From: UBA6107 sp964459385
GTDB lineage: Bacteria; Chloroflexota; Anaerolineae; Anaerolineales; Anaerolineaceae
Length of the DNA: 64,000 nt
Direction: 5' to 3'
Assembly (NCBI GenBank): GCA_964459385.1
Contig: CAYWLG010000008.1
Span: forward strand, 1 to 64,000
This document shows positions 27,240 to 36,535 of the stretch, piece by piece. Each line of letters opens with the position of its first letter. Within the stretch, counting starts at the first letter, position 1. A model generated the notes under the pieces. The model worked only from the letters and a program-made list of their open reading frames with translations. It did no database searches and was not told where the DNA came from. The position numbers were made by a program, and so were the translations under genes.

Positions 27240-28703
27240 TTATTTGCAGCGGTCGCCGCACACCTGAAGCCAGGAACAGTGGTCCTGGTCAAGCAGGCGC
27301 ACGCTCTCATCAGGGCCCCAACTGCCGGGCTCGTAGATGGCCGGAGCAGGCGCGTCGGGGGCGTTCCACCCGCTGATGATGGGGTCCATCAACTGCCAGG
27401 AGAGCTCGGTCTGGTCGGCGCGGGTGAACAGGGAGGCATCGCCCAAGGTGACATCGAGCAGCAGGCGCTCATAAGCATCGGGCAGTGCATTCGGCCCAAA
27501 CTCATCCTTGTAGTGGAAGTTCATTTCAGCAGATTTTGTTTCTGCGATCGTGCCCGGCACCTTCACCTCGAAGCGGAAGTTGATGCCTTCATCCGGCTGC
27601 AAACACATGGAAAGCAGATTCGAAGAAGCCTCAAAATTCGACTGCATCGGGAAGATGCGATGCGGCACGGTCTTGAACTGGATGATGATCTCACTGACCT
27701 TCTCGGCCATCTTTTTGCCGGAACGCAGATAGAAGGGTACACCCTGCCAGCGCCAGTTATCCACGAAGAGGCGCATGGCGGCATAAGTGGGTATCTTGGA
27801 ATCGGGGGCCACGTTGGGCTCAGTGGTATAGCCGCGGTACTGGCCCAGCACCGTGTTCTCGCGCGCTTCACTGGCCGGAATAGGCCGGATGGCGCTGATG
27901 ACCTTCAGCTTTTCATCGCGCAGGGCATCGGCTTTGTAAGAGGCAGTGGGTTCCATCGCCACCAGTGTGAGCAGCTGCAGCAAGTGGTTCTGGAACATAT
28001 CGCGCACCACACCTGCTTTATCGTAATATTTGCCGCGGGTCTCAACCCCCACGGTCTCGGCCACGGTGATCTGCACACTGTCGATGTAGTTGCGGTTCCA
28101 GATGGGCTCAAAGATCGTGTTGGCAAAACGTGCCACCAGAATGTTTTGCACGGTCTCTTTGCCCAGGTAATGATCGATGCGATACACCTGGCTTTCGTCC
28201 AGAACACGGTGAATGCTGTTGTTCAGATCGCGTGCAGTCTCCAGGCTGGTGCCAAAAGGTTTCTCGATCACCACGCGCCGCCAGCCGTTCTCCTGTTCCA
28301 GCAGACCATTCTCGGCCAGGCCGGCAACGATCTCAAGAAAATATTCGGGGGGTGTGGCGAGGTAATAGACCCGGTTACAACAGGGGATGTCTTTTTGCTT
28401 CAACAGATCGGCGATGGTTTGGTAAGTGGCCGGGTCGTTGAAGTTGCCGGAATGGTAGCTGAGGCGAGAAGCAAATTTCGCCCAGGTTTCTTCATCCACG
28501 GTGATGTTGTTCAGCTCTTTCAGGCTGTCGTGCGAAACGGTGCGAAAATCTTCTTCGCTCCAGGGACGAGTGGCTACACCGAGAATGCGAATATCCTGCG
28601 ACAGGCGTCCTTTATTGTAAAGATGGTAAAGGGCCGGGATCAATTTACGGCGAGAAAGATCGCCGGAAGCGCCAAAGATAACAAAGGTTACAGGTTCGGC
28701 CAT
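27240..28703 (-). CDS. zwf: Glucose-6-phosphate 1-dehydrogenase
   Basis: The 487-residue enzyme oxidises glucose 6-phosphate to 6-phosphogluconolactone in the pentose phosphate route. It shows the nucleotide-binding motif FGASGDLSRRKLIPALYHL and the catalytic signature RIDHYLGKETVQN. The ATG at 28703 is preceded by GGAGAAATT. No gnd or pgl neighbours are present. Its 3' end is 11 bp from the end of the convergent phosphatase gene, with no room for a separate terminator. Confidence 0.97.
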   Translation of the reverse strand: MAEPVTFVIFGASGDLSRRKLIPALYHLYNKGRLSQDIRILGVATRPWSEEDFRTVSHDSLKELNNITVDEETWAKFASRLSYHSGNFNDPATYQTIADLLKQKDIPCCNRVYYLATPPEYFLEIVAGLAENGLLEQENGWRRVVIEKPFGTSLETARDLNNSIHRVLDESQVYRIDHYLGKETVQNILVARFANTIFEPIWNRNYIDSVQITVAETVGVETRGKYYDKAGVVRDMFQNHLLQLLTLVAMEPTASYKADALRDEKLKVISAIRPIPASEARENTVLGQYRGYTTEPNVAPDSKIPTYAAMRLFVDNWRWQGVPFYLRSGKKMAEKVSEIIIQFKTVPHRIFPMQSNFEASSNLLSMCLQPDEGINFRFEVKVPGTIAETKSAEMNFHYKDEFGPNALPDAYERLLLDVTLGDASLFTRADQTELSWQLMDPIISGWNAPDAPAPAIYEPGSWGPDESVRLLDQDHCSWLQVCGDRCK

Positions 28704-28797
28704 AATTTCTCCAATGCTTTATTTTATGCAGAATGATCAAATAAGACAAATTCAGTTTTAATAGCAAACAGGAAAAGAGCTGATGTAAAATAAAAAG

Positions 28798-29067
28798 CTA
28801 CAGGAGCATTTTGATCCGCTCGTGGGTGCCTAATTCGGCACAGAGCGCATCCACTTTGTCGCGGGATTCTGCCCAAAATTCGACCGAAACGGAAAGATAC
28901 TTATCTCCGTTACTGGGGCGGCTGGTGATATTTTCGTTCACAAGGTCTGGAAAGTGCTTGCGGACGATCTCAACGACGAACCCTTCAAAATCATTTTCGT
29001 TCAAACCGATGATCTTGAGCGGGAAAACAAGCGGGAATTCCAGTTGGGGTGTGTTGGGGTCTTCCAT
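28798..29067 (-). CDS. DUF493 (YbeD-like) protein
   Basis: This 89-residue protein has the small ACT-like fold features of DUF493: a start with FPLVFPLKIIGLNE, a middle of conserved hydrophobic strands, and YLSVSVEFWAESRDKVDALCAELGTHERIKMLL. The family is widespread and its biochemical role is unclear. It lies 94 bp upstream of zwf on the same strand, so it could share a transcript. The ribosome binding site is weak. Confidence 0.8.
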   Translation of the reverse strand: MEDPNTPQLEFPLVFPLKIIGLNENDFEGFVVEIVRKHFPDLVNENITSRPSNGDKYLSVSVEFWAESRDKVDALCAELGTHERIKMLL

Positions 29068-29124
29068 AATGGCTGAATTATACCTGAATCATTACCATCT
29101 ATCAGATGAGCAAAGGCAGCATGT

Positions 29125-30090
29125 ATGAAACGACTACAAAATGGGCAGAATTCACTGACTTTTGTACAAAACTTGCCCGCTGCGCTGAAGGCGCTCGCCG
29201 ATTTTTACCTCAAGGGAGATGGGCAGCGTTTACTGCAGGGGTTTAACCCCGGAGCGATGCCGTTGTTCACCGGTACCGGGCTGGGTTGGGGTGTCGCGCA
29301 TTACATGGCACAGATCAGCCATTTACCCGCTATGAGACTGAGTCAGTTGCAGCAGTTTTTGCCGGGATCGTTTGAGCAGCAAACCCCCATCGTGATCTTT
29401 GGAGAAGCCCCAATTGATGAGCTGCAAAGGCAATTTGCGGGCGTGCGGTTGTTTCAGATCAACAAAGAACCGCCAGAGAATACGAAACTCACCTGGTTGC
29501 CCACCTTCGAGGCTCAGGAGAAACCCCTCGAAGAACTGCAGGTCGTACTTTGGATGAGCCTGGCCTGGTTGATCGCCCGCAAAGTGGGGGGCACCGATGA
29601 AGAAAATGGGCTGAATACCTTGCAGGGAGTGCGACAGCGCATCCAGTTGATGGCTGAAGGCAGCAGCGCTTATTTTAAACGCTGCCAGGATTTGCTGAAA
29701 TACTCTCCGCGCTGGATCTTATTGGGAGACGATCTGCAAGAGGAAAGTTTGCGATTTGCGGCTTTAATGCTGGCAAAAAATGCCAGGATGCTGGTGTCGT
29801 GGGCGCTTTACGATGATTTCGAGCGTTTTTATCTGCCGCTGATCGACCCCGATGCCGCGGTGATCCATTTCCGCTCTGAACGCGAATCTATGATTGATAT
29901 GGTTCTTGATCGTGCAGAAGAGCAGGGAGCAGTGGTGGTGGATGTGGTGGACGGATTCTTTTGGCCGCATCGCAGTGAGGCCATGCAAAAAATGACGCTT
30001 GAGCCGGCGCTGACCCCGATTTTGAACCTAATGGCGGGAGAGATGCTCTCTCTAAGCGAGCAATCGTTAAAGTCAGGAACTTACTCCTGA
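29125..30090 (+). CDS. SIS-fold-like protein of unknown function
   Basis: The 321-residue protein has alternating helices and strands that resemble a double SIS (sugar isomerase) fold like that of bifunctional phosphoglucose/phosphomannose isomerases: FTGTGLGWGVAHYMAQ where the first phosphate loop would be, and WILLGDDLQEESLRFAALMLAKNARMLVSWALYDDFERFYLPLIDPDAAVI in the second half. The usual SIS motif with SxSGxT is not evident, so enzyme activity is doubtful. Its start is 57 bp from that of the divergent DUF493 gene. Function unknown. Confidence 0.4.
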   Translation: MKRLQNGQNSLTFVQNLPAALKALADFYLKGDGQRLLQGFNPGAMPLFTGTGLGWGVAHYMAQISHLPAMRLSQLQQFLPGSFEQQTPIVIFGEAPIDELQRQFAGVRLFQINKEPPENTKLTWLPTFEAQEKPLEELQVVLWMSLAWLIARKVGGTDEENGLNTLQGVRQRIQLMAEGSSAYFKRCQDLLKYSPRWILLGDDLQEESLRFAALMLAKNARMLVSWALYDDFERFYLPLIDPDAAVIHFRSERESMIDMVLDRAEEQGAVVVDVVDGFFWPHRSEAMQKMTLEPALTPILNLMAGEMLSLSEQSLKSGTYS

Positions 30091-30177
30091 TATTTTTTGA
30101 AAATAAAGCCGTATTAAAATGGCGAAACTTCGCTATACTAAAAGAGTGTATTTGTCATAAATTTGAAAGGGTGAAGA

Positions 30178-33100
30178 TTGTCAACAGATCTGGGTGGCAA
30201 TGACGAGATCATTCAGAAGGCGCGTCAAACAACATCAAGGCTAGTTACACTTTTCATTATCCTGGCGGTGGCGATCATCGGTGTGGCAATTGCTTTCACC
30301 GTTTTTCGCATTCAGTCGATCCAAAGCGCAAAAGGCGAGGAAATGCAGGCGATTGCTGATGAAAAACTGACCCAGATCGAGAACTGGCGCAATGAACGAA
30401 TTGGGGATGGATTGGTGATCCAAACGAGGCCATCCATCATTCGCTATCTCAAACAATACAGCGATGCCCCCTCGACTCAGACCATGAGCGATATCGACCG
30501 TTGGTTGGAGATATTTAAATCGGCCTATCATTATCAAAGCTATTTGGTGTTCGACGCTGAGGGGAGATTTCTCTTTGCGGACGTTAACCAACCTGAATCG
30601 ATTGGGGAACATACCCAAGCCGACGTATTGCAAGTGATTCACACCCAACAGGTGATCCTGTCGGATTTATATAAGCTGGATTCAAGCGGCAACATTCGGA
30701 TGGATCTGCTCGTTCCGGTTGTGGATGTCTATGGGGATGGACGGGTGGTGGGCGTGGTAGTACTTAGAATTGACCCGAATCGCGACCTGTACTCATTTAT
30801 TGAAAAATGGCCGGTCGAGTCGAAAACAGGCGAAACGGTTTTGTTTATGCCTCAAGGGGATACCCTCATTTATTTAAATGAACTGCGATTTAACAAGGAT
30901 GCCGCCTTAAATTTTTCTATTCCAATCGACACACCCAAATTACCGGCTGGTCTGGTCATCAAAGGGGAGCGGGGGGTCATCTTTGGCACCGATTACCGCG
31001 GCGTGTCGGTGATCGCAGTGGGAAGGCATGTTTCTGACTCAAGCTGGTACATGGTTACCAAAGAGGATGCCTCCGAAGCTTATGCAGAAGTCAGCATGCA
31101 GGCCTGGACGCTGGGGCTGATCATTCTGCTGGTCATTTTTGTGTTTAGCGTCTCTGCCTTTGTAATTTTAAGGCGGGGCAAAGAATTTTATGAGTATGAG
31201 ATCAACAAGGTCACCAATATAGCGGAACGGCTGCGGCAAAGTTACCAACTGCTATTCGACATGGCCAACGATATCATCATCGTGGTGGACGAGCAGGGAT
31301 TCGTCGTGGACGTGAATGATCGTGCTGTGAAGGAGTATGGGTACTCACATGAAGAATTGCTGCAAATGCACGCCGATCTGCTGCGAACGAACAGCAAAGT
31401 GAGAAAGTACAAAGATCTTTTTAAGTATTTGACCGAACACGACGGTATTCGCTACGAGTCTGAACATATTCGTAAGGGCGGGGCTGTTTTCCCAGTGGAA
31501 ATCAGTATGCGCTACTATGAAAGCGACGGCAGGGGCTATCTGCTTTGCCTCATTCGCGATATCAGCCAGCGCCGCCAATCCGAGATCTTGCTCAAAGAAA
31601 ACTTAAATGCTTTGCAAAGCATTGTGGATGCTTCTCCTTTGGGAATCATTACCACAGATATAGATGGGTATGTCACGCTTTGGAGCCCGGCAGCCGAACA
31701 GATCTTTGGTTGGAAAGAAGAAGAGGTGATCGGAAAATCGCTCGTGGAGACTTTCAACCGAAGCGCCGATGGTTTTGCACTTTTCTTTGAAAATCTTAAG
31801 GCAGTTGGCAAACCGATGCAGCTTGAGCGCAACTGGAAGCGCAAAGACGGCAGCGACATTGTGGTTTCATTCAGCGCGGCGCTCATCACCGATTATCAGG
31901 ATGAAGTAAACGGATTTTTGGGATTAGTGAATGACATCACCGATTTGAAAAAGATCGAAGCCGATAATGAACAAATGGCCGCTGAGCGAATTCAACTGAT
32001 CAAACGAATGCGCCTGCAATTTGAACGCATGCCGATCGGGTATGTGTTGGCGGATGAAAAGCTGACAGTTCTCGATTGGAACCCGCAGGCCGAAAAGATC
32101 TTTGGCTATAGCCGCGACGAAATCGTTGGTAAAAGCCAATTCGATACGATCATCCCACAAGACCAAAAGAAGATGGTTAATGAGATGGTTCAGAAGGTTA
32201 AGAATCAAATTGCATCAGAGGTGGTGACCCACCAAAACATCACCAAAGATGGCCGTCAGATCTTGGTGGAATGGCATAACACCTCTTTGATCGATGAGAA
32301 TGGCAAGTTCATTGCTCTTATGGCCATGGCAATGGATGTGACCGAAAAGAACGAAGCCGAACGACTACTGCGAGAGTCAGAGGAAAAATCACGAGCCTTT
32401 TTTGATTCAAACCTGATCGGAATCATCTTTGCCGACATCTATGGCAGCATCTACACCGCCAACGATGAAATGCTGCGAATGATCGGCTACTCACGCAATG
32501 AACTGGAAGCCGGACAAGTTCATTGGGACAAAATCACCCCGGAAGAGTTCTTGATTTTGGATCAGCAGGCGATCAAACAAGCGCTCGAATCTGGCAGTGT
32601 TGAACCTTATGAAAAGCAGTACATTCGCAAAGATGGACAGAAGATCTGGGTATTGGTCGGTTTTTCAATTATAGATAAAGACAAGGGTACGACCATCGCT
32701 TTCGTTTTGGATATTACCGAGAAGAAATTGGCAGAACAGGAATTCATGGCCTATCATAAGCTGCTCGATCTGGTAGGCGAGATCGGCAAGATCGGTGGCT
32801 GGGACTTTGATGTGACCACCGGTTCGGGCACCTGGACGCAGGAAGTCGCCATGATCCACGATCTCGATCCGCACCAACAAACCAATCGTGATCTTGGGCT
32901 GTCTTTTTACACGCCAGAGTCGAAAGTGCTTGTCGAAAATGCCATTCAAAACGCCATCGAGAACGGCACTCCCTATAACCTGGAAGTGGAACTGGTCAGC
33001 GCCAAAGGAACCCACAAACTGGTGCGCACCATCGGTCTGCCATTGATTGTAGATGAAAAAGTTACCCGCATGCGCGGCATCTTCCAGGACATCACGGAGC

Positions 33101-33909
33101 TAAAGGAAGCTGAAGCCGAAGTGCGTAAGCTGAACGAAGAACTGGAACAGCGGGTGGTGGAACGTACGAACGAACTGGTCGCTGCCAATCAGGAATTGGA
33201 AGCTTTTTCGTATTCGGTCTCGCACGATCTGCGCGCCCCCCTGCGGGCAATTGACGGGTTCTCGAAGCTATTGATCGATGAGCACAAAGACACTTTGACG
33301 CCTGAAATGATGCGCTATCTTGAAACGATCCGTGGCAACACACGCAATATGGGTCAACTGATCGACGACCTGCTCGCTTTCTCTCGCCTGGGCAGGCAGC
33401 CCATTCAGCGTAACGAAGTAAACATGAAAAAACTCGTAGCCAATGTGATCGACAAGGTTAAGTTGGATATTCAAGCACGGGACGTCGAATTTGTGATCAA
33501 AAAACTCCCCGATTGTTTTGCCGATGAAACTTTGTTAAATCAGGTATACTTTAATTTGATTTCCAATGCAGTGAAATTTACTCGCACCCGGGCCAAGGCA
33601 GTTATTACGGTTGGCTATAAAAAGGCCGTTCCGCATTTGTCAGATGGAACGATCAAAGAGGCGGTAGAAGCATATTACGTCAGCGACAATGGTGTCGGTT
33701 TTGATATGCGCTACTACGACAAACTGTTTTCTGTGTTCCAACGCCTTCACAAGGCAGAAGAATATGAAGGCACGGGTGTTGGGCTGGCCATTGTCAAGCG
33801 TGTGATCGAAAAACATAATGGCCTGGTCTGGGCAGAATCAACACTGGGATCCGGGTCTACGATCTATTTTTCAATTGGCAAGGAGGAGGAGTATGACCAA
33901 TCCGATTGA
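30178..33909 (+). CDS. Membrane histidine kinase with five PAS domains
   Basis: This 1243-residue kinase has a membrane helix (about 20-42), an external Cache-like sensor region (about 45-305) and a second helix (about 310-333). About five PAS domains follow (near 355-470, 475-595, 610-730, 735-855, 860-980), then a coiled coil, a HisKA domain with H1016 in SYSVSHDLRAPLRAIDGF, and a HATPase domain. The HisKA/HATPase pair is of the phytochrome/Cph1-like type. The start codon is TTG at 30178, with AAAGGGTG upstream; no better ATG is in reach. The 3' end overlaps the response regulator gene by 17 bp. The external ligand is unknown. Confidence 0.9.
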   Translation: MSTDLGGNDEIIQKARQTTSRLVTLFIILAVAIIGVAIAFTVFRIQSIQSAKGEEMQAIADEKLTQIENWRNERIGDGLVIQTRPSIIRYLKQYSDAPSTQTMSDIDRWLEIFKSAYHYQSYLVFDAEGRFLFADVNQPESIGEHTQADVLQVIHTQQVILSDLYKLDSSGNIRMDLLVPVVDVYGDGRVVGVVVLRIDPNRDLYSFIEKWPVESKTGETVLFMPQGDTLIYLNELRFNKDAALNFSIPIDTPKLPAGLVIKGERGVIFGTDYRGVSVIAVGRHVSDSSWYMVTKEDASEAYAEVSMQAWTLGLIILLVIFVFSVSAFVILRRGKEFYEYEINKVTNIAERLRQSYQLLFDMANDIIIVVDEQGFVVDVNDRAVKEYGYSHEELLQMHADLLRTNSKVRKYKDLFKYLTEHDGIRYESEHIRKGGAVFPVEISMRYYESDGRGYLLCLIRDISQRRQSEILLKENLNALQSIVDASPLGIITTDIDGYVTLWSPAAEQIFGWKEEEVIGKSLVETFNRSADGFALFFENLKAVGKPMQLERNWKRKDGSDIVVSFSAALITDYQDEVNGFLGLVNDITDLKKIEADNEQMAAERIQLIKRMRLQFERMPIGYVLADEKLTVLDWNPQAEKIFGYSRDEIVGKSQFDTIIPQDQKKMVNEMVQKVKNQIASEVVTHQNITKDGRQILVEWHNTSLIDENGKFIALMAMAMDVTEKNEAERLLRESEEKSRAFFDSNLIGIIFADIYGSIYTANDEMLRMIGYSRNELEAGQVHWDKITPEEFLILDQQAIKQALESGSVEPYEKQYIRKDGQKIWVLVGFSIIDKDKGTTIAFVLDITEKKLAEQEFMAYHKLLDLVGEIGKIGGWDFDVTTGSGTWTQEVAMIHDLDPHQQTNRDLGLSFYTPESKVLVENAIQNAIENGTPYNLEVELVSAKGTHKLVRTIGLPLIVDEKVTRMRGIFQDITELKEAEAEVRKLNEELEQRVVERTNELVAANQELEAFSYSVSHDLRAPLRAIDGFSKLLIDEHKDTLTPEMMRYLETIRGNTRNMGQLIDDLLAFSRLGRQPIQRNEVNMKKLVANVIDKVKLDIQARDVEFVIKKLPDCFADETLLNQVYFNLISNAVKFTRTRAKAVITVGYKKAVPHLSDGTIKEAVEAYYVSDNGVGFDMRYYDKLFSVFQRLHKAEEYEGTGVGLAIVKRVIEKHNGLVWAESTLGSGSTIYFSIGKEEEYDQSD

Positions 33910-34333
33910 GATTCTTTATGTGGAAGACAACCCAAATGATCTTGAATTGACACTGCACGCTTTTAACAAAAATCATTTGGCGAACAACATCCTGATCGCG
34001 CGCGATGGCGAAGAAGCCTTAACGCTTCTCTTCGGAGAGAAATCCAACCCGGAAACCGAACTATCCAATTCCCCCAAAGTGATCTTACTGGACCTGAAAC
34101 TTCCCAAGATCAGTGGCCTGGAAGTGCTGCAAAAAGTGAAAAGCGACCCGCGCACCAAACTGATCCCGGTGGTGGTGTTAACCTCCTCAAAAGAAGAAAA
34201 AGACATTGTAGAGAGCTACCGGCTGGGGGTGAACAGCTATATTGTAAAGCCGGTAGACTTTGAGAAATTCATTGAGGCGATGCGCGCGCTGGGAATGTAC
34301 TGGCTGCTTTTGAATCAACTCCCGGTACATTGA
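33893..34333 (+). CDS. Rcp1-like single-domain response regulator
   Basis: The 146-residue protein is a lone receiver domain of the Rcp1 kind, with the extra insertion typical of regulators paired to phytochrome-like kinases. The phosphoacceptor is D67 (VILLDLKLP), acidic residues are E11 and D12, and a conserved lysine lies in IVKPVDF. The ATG at 33893 is preceded by AAGGAGGAG and lies within the end of the kinase gene. No output domain is present, so it signals by protein contact. Confidence 0.93.
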   Translation: MTNPIEILYVEDNPNDLELTLHAFNKNHLANNILIARDGEEALTLLFGEKSNPETELSNSPKVILLDLKLPKISGLEVLQKVKSDPRTKLIPVVVLTSSKEEKDIVESYRLGVNSYIVKPVDFEKFIEAMRALGMYWLLLNQLPVH

Positions 34334-34349
34334 AAAGTTTAACAACCTT

Positions 34350-34378
34350 GAGCGCGGGGAACTTCCTCGCGCTCTTTT
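34350..34378 (+). terminator. Intrinsic terminator after the kinase/regulator operon
   Basis: GAGCGCG (34350-34356) pairs with CGCGCTC (34368-34374), extended by GGAA/TTCC inside, and runs into TTTTG. Confidence 0.85.
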
Positions 34379-34416
34379 GTTTTAATTGGCTATAATTGCC
34401 GTGAAAGAGAGCGTGA

Positions 34417-35625
34417 ATGGAATCAATTCGGAACTTGTTTCGTATCGGGCATGGACCCTCGAGCAGCCATACGATGGGGCCTGGTCTGGCAGCGGGAGAA
34501 TTTCGTGCCCGAACGTTAAGTGCACATCACTATCGAGTGACCCTTTTTGGCAGCCTGGCGGCAACCGGCAAAGGCCATTTGACCGATATGGCCGTGCGCG
34601 AGGCGTTGAACCCCATCGCGGTGGAATTCATCTGGAAGCCCGACGAAGAGTTGCCCTTGCATCCGAACGGCATGATCTTTGAGGCGATCACAGAAGCAGG
34701 TACGGTGATGGATCGCTGGCAGGGATACAGCATCGGCGGAGGGGCTATTCTGGCTGAAGGCGAATTGCGAGCCGGCCAGCAAATATATTCTCTCAACAGC
34801 ATGCAAGAGATTCTGCATAAATGCACCCAAGAGGGCAAGACCTTCTGGGAATATGTGGAAGAAGCGGAAGGCCCTGAAATTTGGGATTACCTGCAGGAGA
34901 TTCTGCGCGTGATGCACGCCGGCATTGAGCGTGGATTGAACACCCAGGGTGTTTTGCCGGGAGGGCTGGGGGTTTCACGCCACGCCTGGACGCTTTATCG
35001 CAAAATTCAAATGAGCGGCGGGCAGTTGAAAAAGGAAGGCTACTTGCCGGCTTACGCACTGGCCACCGCAGAAGAGAATGCCGTGGGCGGTGAGATCGTC
35101 ACGGCCCCCACCTGTGGTTCTGCCGGGGTCATCCCGGCGGTGTTGCGCCACATTGAAGATACGGTAGAAACCCCTGAGCGTGAACTGCTGCACGCGCTGG
35201 CGACGGCCGGCTTGATTGGTAATCTTATCAAGGCCAATGCCTCCATCTCCGGGGCAGAAGTGGGCTGCCAGGGTGAGATCGGTTCCGCCTGCGCCATGGC
35301 CGCGGCAGCGGCCACGCAGTTGATGGGCGGCTCGATCAGACAGATCGAATACGCAGCCGAAATGGGCCTGGAGCATCATCTGGGTCTTACCTGTGACCCG
35401 GTGAACGGGCTGGTGCAGATTCCCTGCATCGAACGAAATGCCTTTGCCGCCACGCGCGCCATTGATTGCGCCGACTACGCCCTTTATTCTGACGGCAGCC
35501 ATCGTGTCTCATTCGATGAAGTGGTCAAAGTGATGGCGCGAACCGGGCGTGATCTGCCCCACGTTTACCGCGAAACGGCCGAAGGCGGTCTGGCGGTGGT
35601 TTATCGCTTTCCGCCGAAAGAGTAG
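34417..35625 (+). CDS. sdaA: L-serine ammonia-lyase, iron-sulfur type, single chain
   Basis: This 402-residue enzyme deaminates L-serine to pyruvate and ammonia. The N-terminal beta domain shows RIGHGPSSSHTMGP. The alpha domain carries TAPTCGSAGVIPAVLRH, SGAEVGCQGEIGSACAMAAA and LTCDPVNGLVQIPCIERNAFAA, which supply the cysteines for the [4Fe-4S] cluster. Both domains are in one chain, as in Proteobacteria, rather than split as in Bacillus. It is a single-gene unit bounded by terminators. Confidence 0.95.
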   Translation: MESIRNLFRIGHGPSSSHTMGPGLAAGEFRARTLSAHHYRVTLFGSLAATGKGHLTDMAVREALNPIAVEFIWKPDEELPLHPNGMIFEAITEAGTVMDRWQGYSIGGGAILAEGELRAGQQIYSLNSMQEILHKCTQEGKTFWEYVEEAEGPEIWDYLQEILRVMHAGIERGLNTQGVLPGGLGVSRHAWTLYRKIQMSGGQLKKEGYLPAYALATAEENAVGGEIVTAPTCGSAGVIPAVLRHIEDTVETPERELLHALATAGLIGNLIKANASISGAEVGCQGEIGSACAMAAAAATQLMGGSIRQIEYAAEMGLEHHLGLTCDPVNGLVQIPCIERNAFAATRAIDCADYALYSDGSHRVSFDEVVKVMARTGRDLPHVYRETAEGGLAVVYRFPPKE

Positions 35626-35645
35626 CTTTACAAAACAAAAGAACC

Positions 35646-35689
35646 AAAAAGCAGAGGCATTATACATTACACATACGCCGCTGCTTTTT
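35646..35689. terminator. Bidirectional terminator between sdaA and nitroreductase
   Basis: AAAAAGCAGAGGC (35646-35658) pairs with GCCGCTGCTTTTT (35677-35689) with one mismatch around an 18-nt loop. T runs follow in both directions, so it can end both convergent genes. Confidence 0.75.
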
Positions 35690-35707
35690 TATCGCTTGTA
35701 AATTCCC

Positions 35708-36484
35708 TTAATGCCAGTTCTTGATCATCTCACGGGCAGAACGGGTCATCTCGGCAGAAAATTCTGAAGCAAATTTTCTAAAGTAGGTCTTTTCGCCCAG
35801 CGTTTTTACCGCTTCCGCAAGGGGCAGATCAGGGAAATTATGCGCGGCGGTAGGCTGCATCATTTCGTTAAATTCGTCGGGCGAAAGCCGGTGGTAGGCG
35901 TCTTTATAAACGACAAAGCGGCGGTCGTAACGTGGCACAAGGCGCTTCTCAGCCTTTTCAACTGCCGGACGGCCGAAACAAACCAGGGTGATCGGCAAAA
36001 CATAGCGGGGTAATTGCAGCAGATCACGGTGAAACTCATATTTTTCGATGATGTCACCGATGTAACAGGAGCCGATGCCCATGCTTTCGGCGGCAATGAC
36101 GGCGTTCTGCGCGGCAATCAGGGCATCGCAACAGGCCAGCAGCATATCGCCCTCTTGCGGCGGGCGGGGCGTCACCCCTCGCTCCTGGCAGTGGGCTTCT
36201 ACATCGCAGTATTGGTAGTAATCATATTGGCGTTGATAATCGGCCGCAAAGAGCAGCAAGTAGGGAGCTTTGGCAATAAACGGCTGATTGTCGCAGGAGA
36301 CGGCCAGTTGATCTTTGAGGCTCTGGTCTTCGATCTCAAGAATGGTGTAAAGCATGAGGTTGCCGGCAGTCGGTGCGCGCATGGCAGCGTGCACGATGGC
36401 TTCTTTTTCTGCTTCGCTCAATGGATCTTTAGAAAAGTTGCGCACCGAACGACGGTTTTCAATGACAGATAGCGTTGGGTTCAT
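35708..36484 (-). CDS. Nitroreductase-family FMN oxidoreductase
   Basis: The 258-residue protein belongs to the nitroreductase fold (IENRRSVRNFS near the N terminus for FMN phosphate contact; ESMGIGSCYIGDI in the middle). It resembles the NfsA/FRP branch in length. Such enzymes reduce nitro compounds, quinones or flavins with NAD(P)H, but the natural substrate is not shown by the sequence. AGGAGAT precedes the ATG. It is followed only by the bidirectional terminator. Confidence 0.85.
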   Translation of the reverse strand: MNPTLSVIENRRSVRNFSKDPLSEAEKEAIVHAAMRAPTAGNLMLYTILEIEDQSLKDQLAVSCDNQPFIAKAPYLLLFAADYQRQYDYYQYCDVEAHCQERGVTPRPPQEGDMLLACCDALIAAQNAVIAAESMGIGSCYIGDIIEKYEFHRDLLQLPRYVLPITLVCFGRPAVEKAEKRLVPRYDRRFVVYKDAYHRLSPDEFNEMMQPTAAHNFPDLPLAEAVKTLGEKTYFRKFASEFSAEMTRSAREMIKNWH

Positions 36485-36535
36485 AGGAATCTCCTGTGGG
36501 TCAAATGGGGCAGCGAATGGTGTTGGGTCGCCGAA

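Noticed and set aside
27279..28736. 485-codon plus-strand open frame opposite zwf
   Set aside because: The minus strand encodes a complete glucose-6-phosphate dehydrogenase; the plus frame shows no family features.
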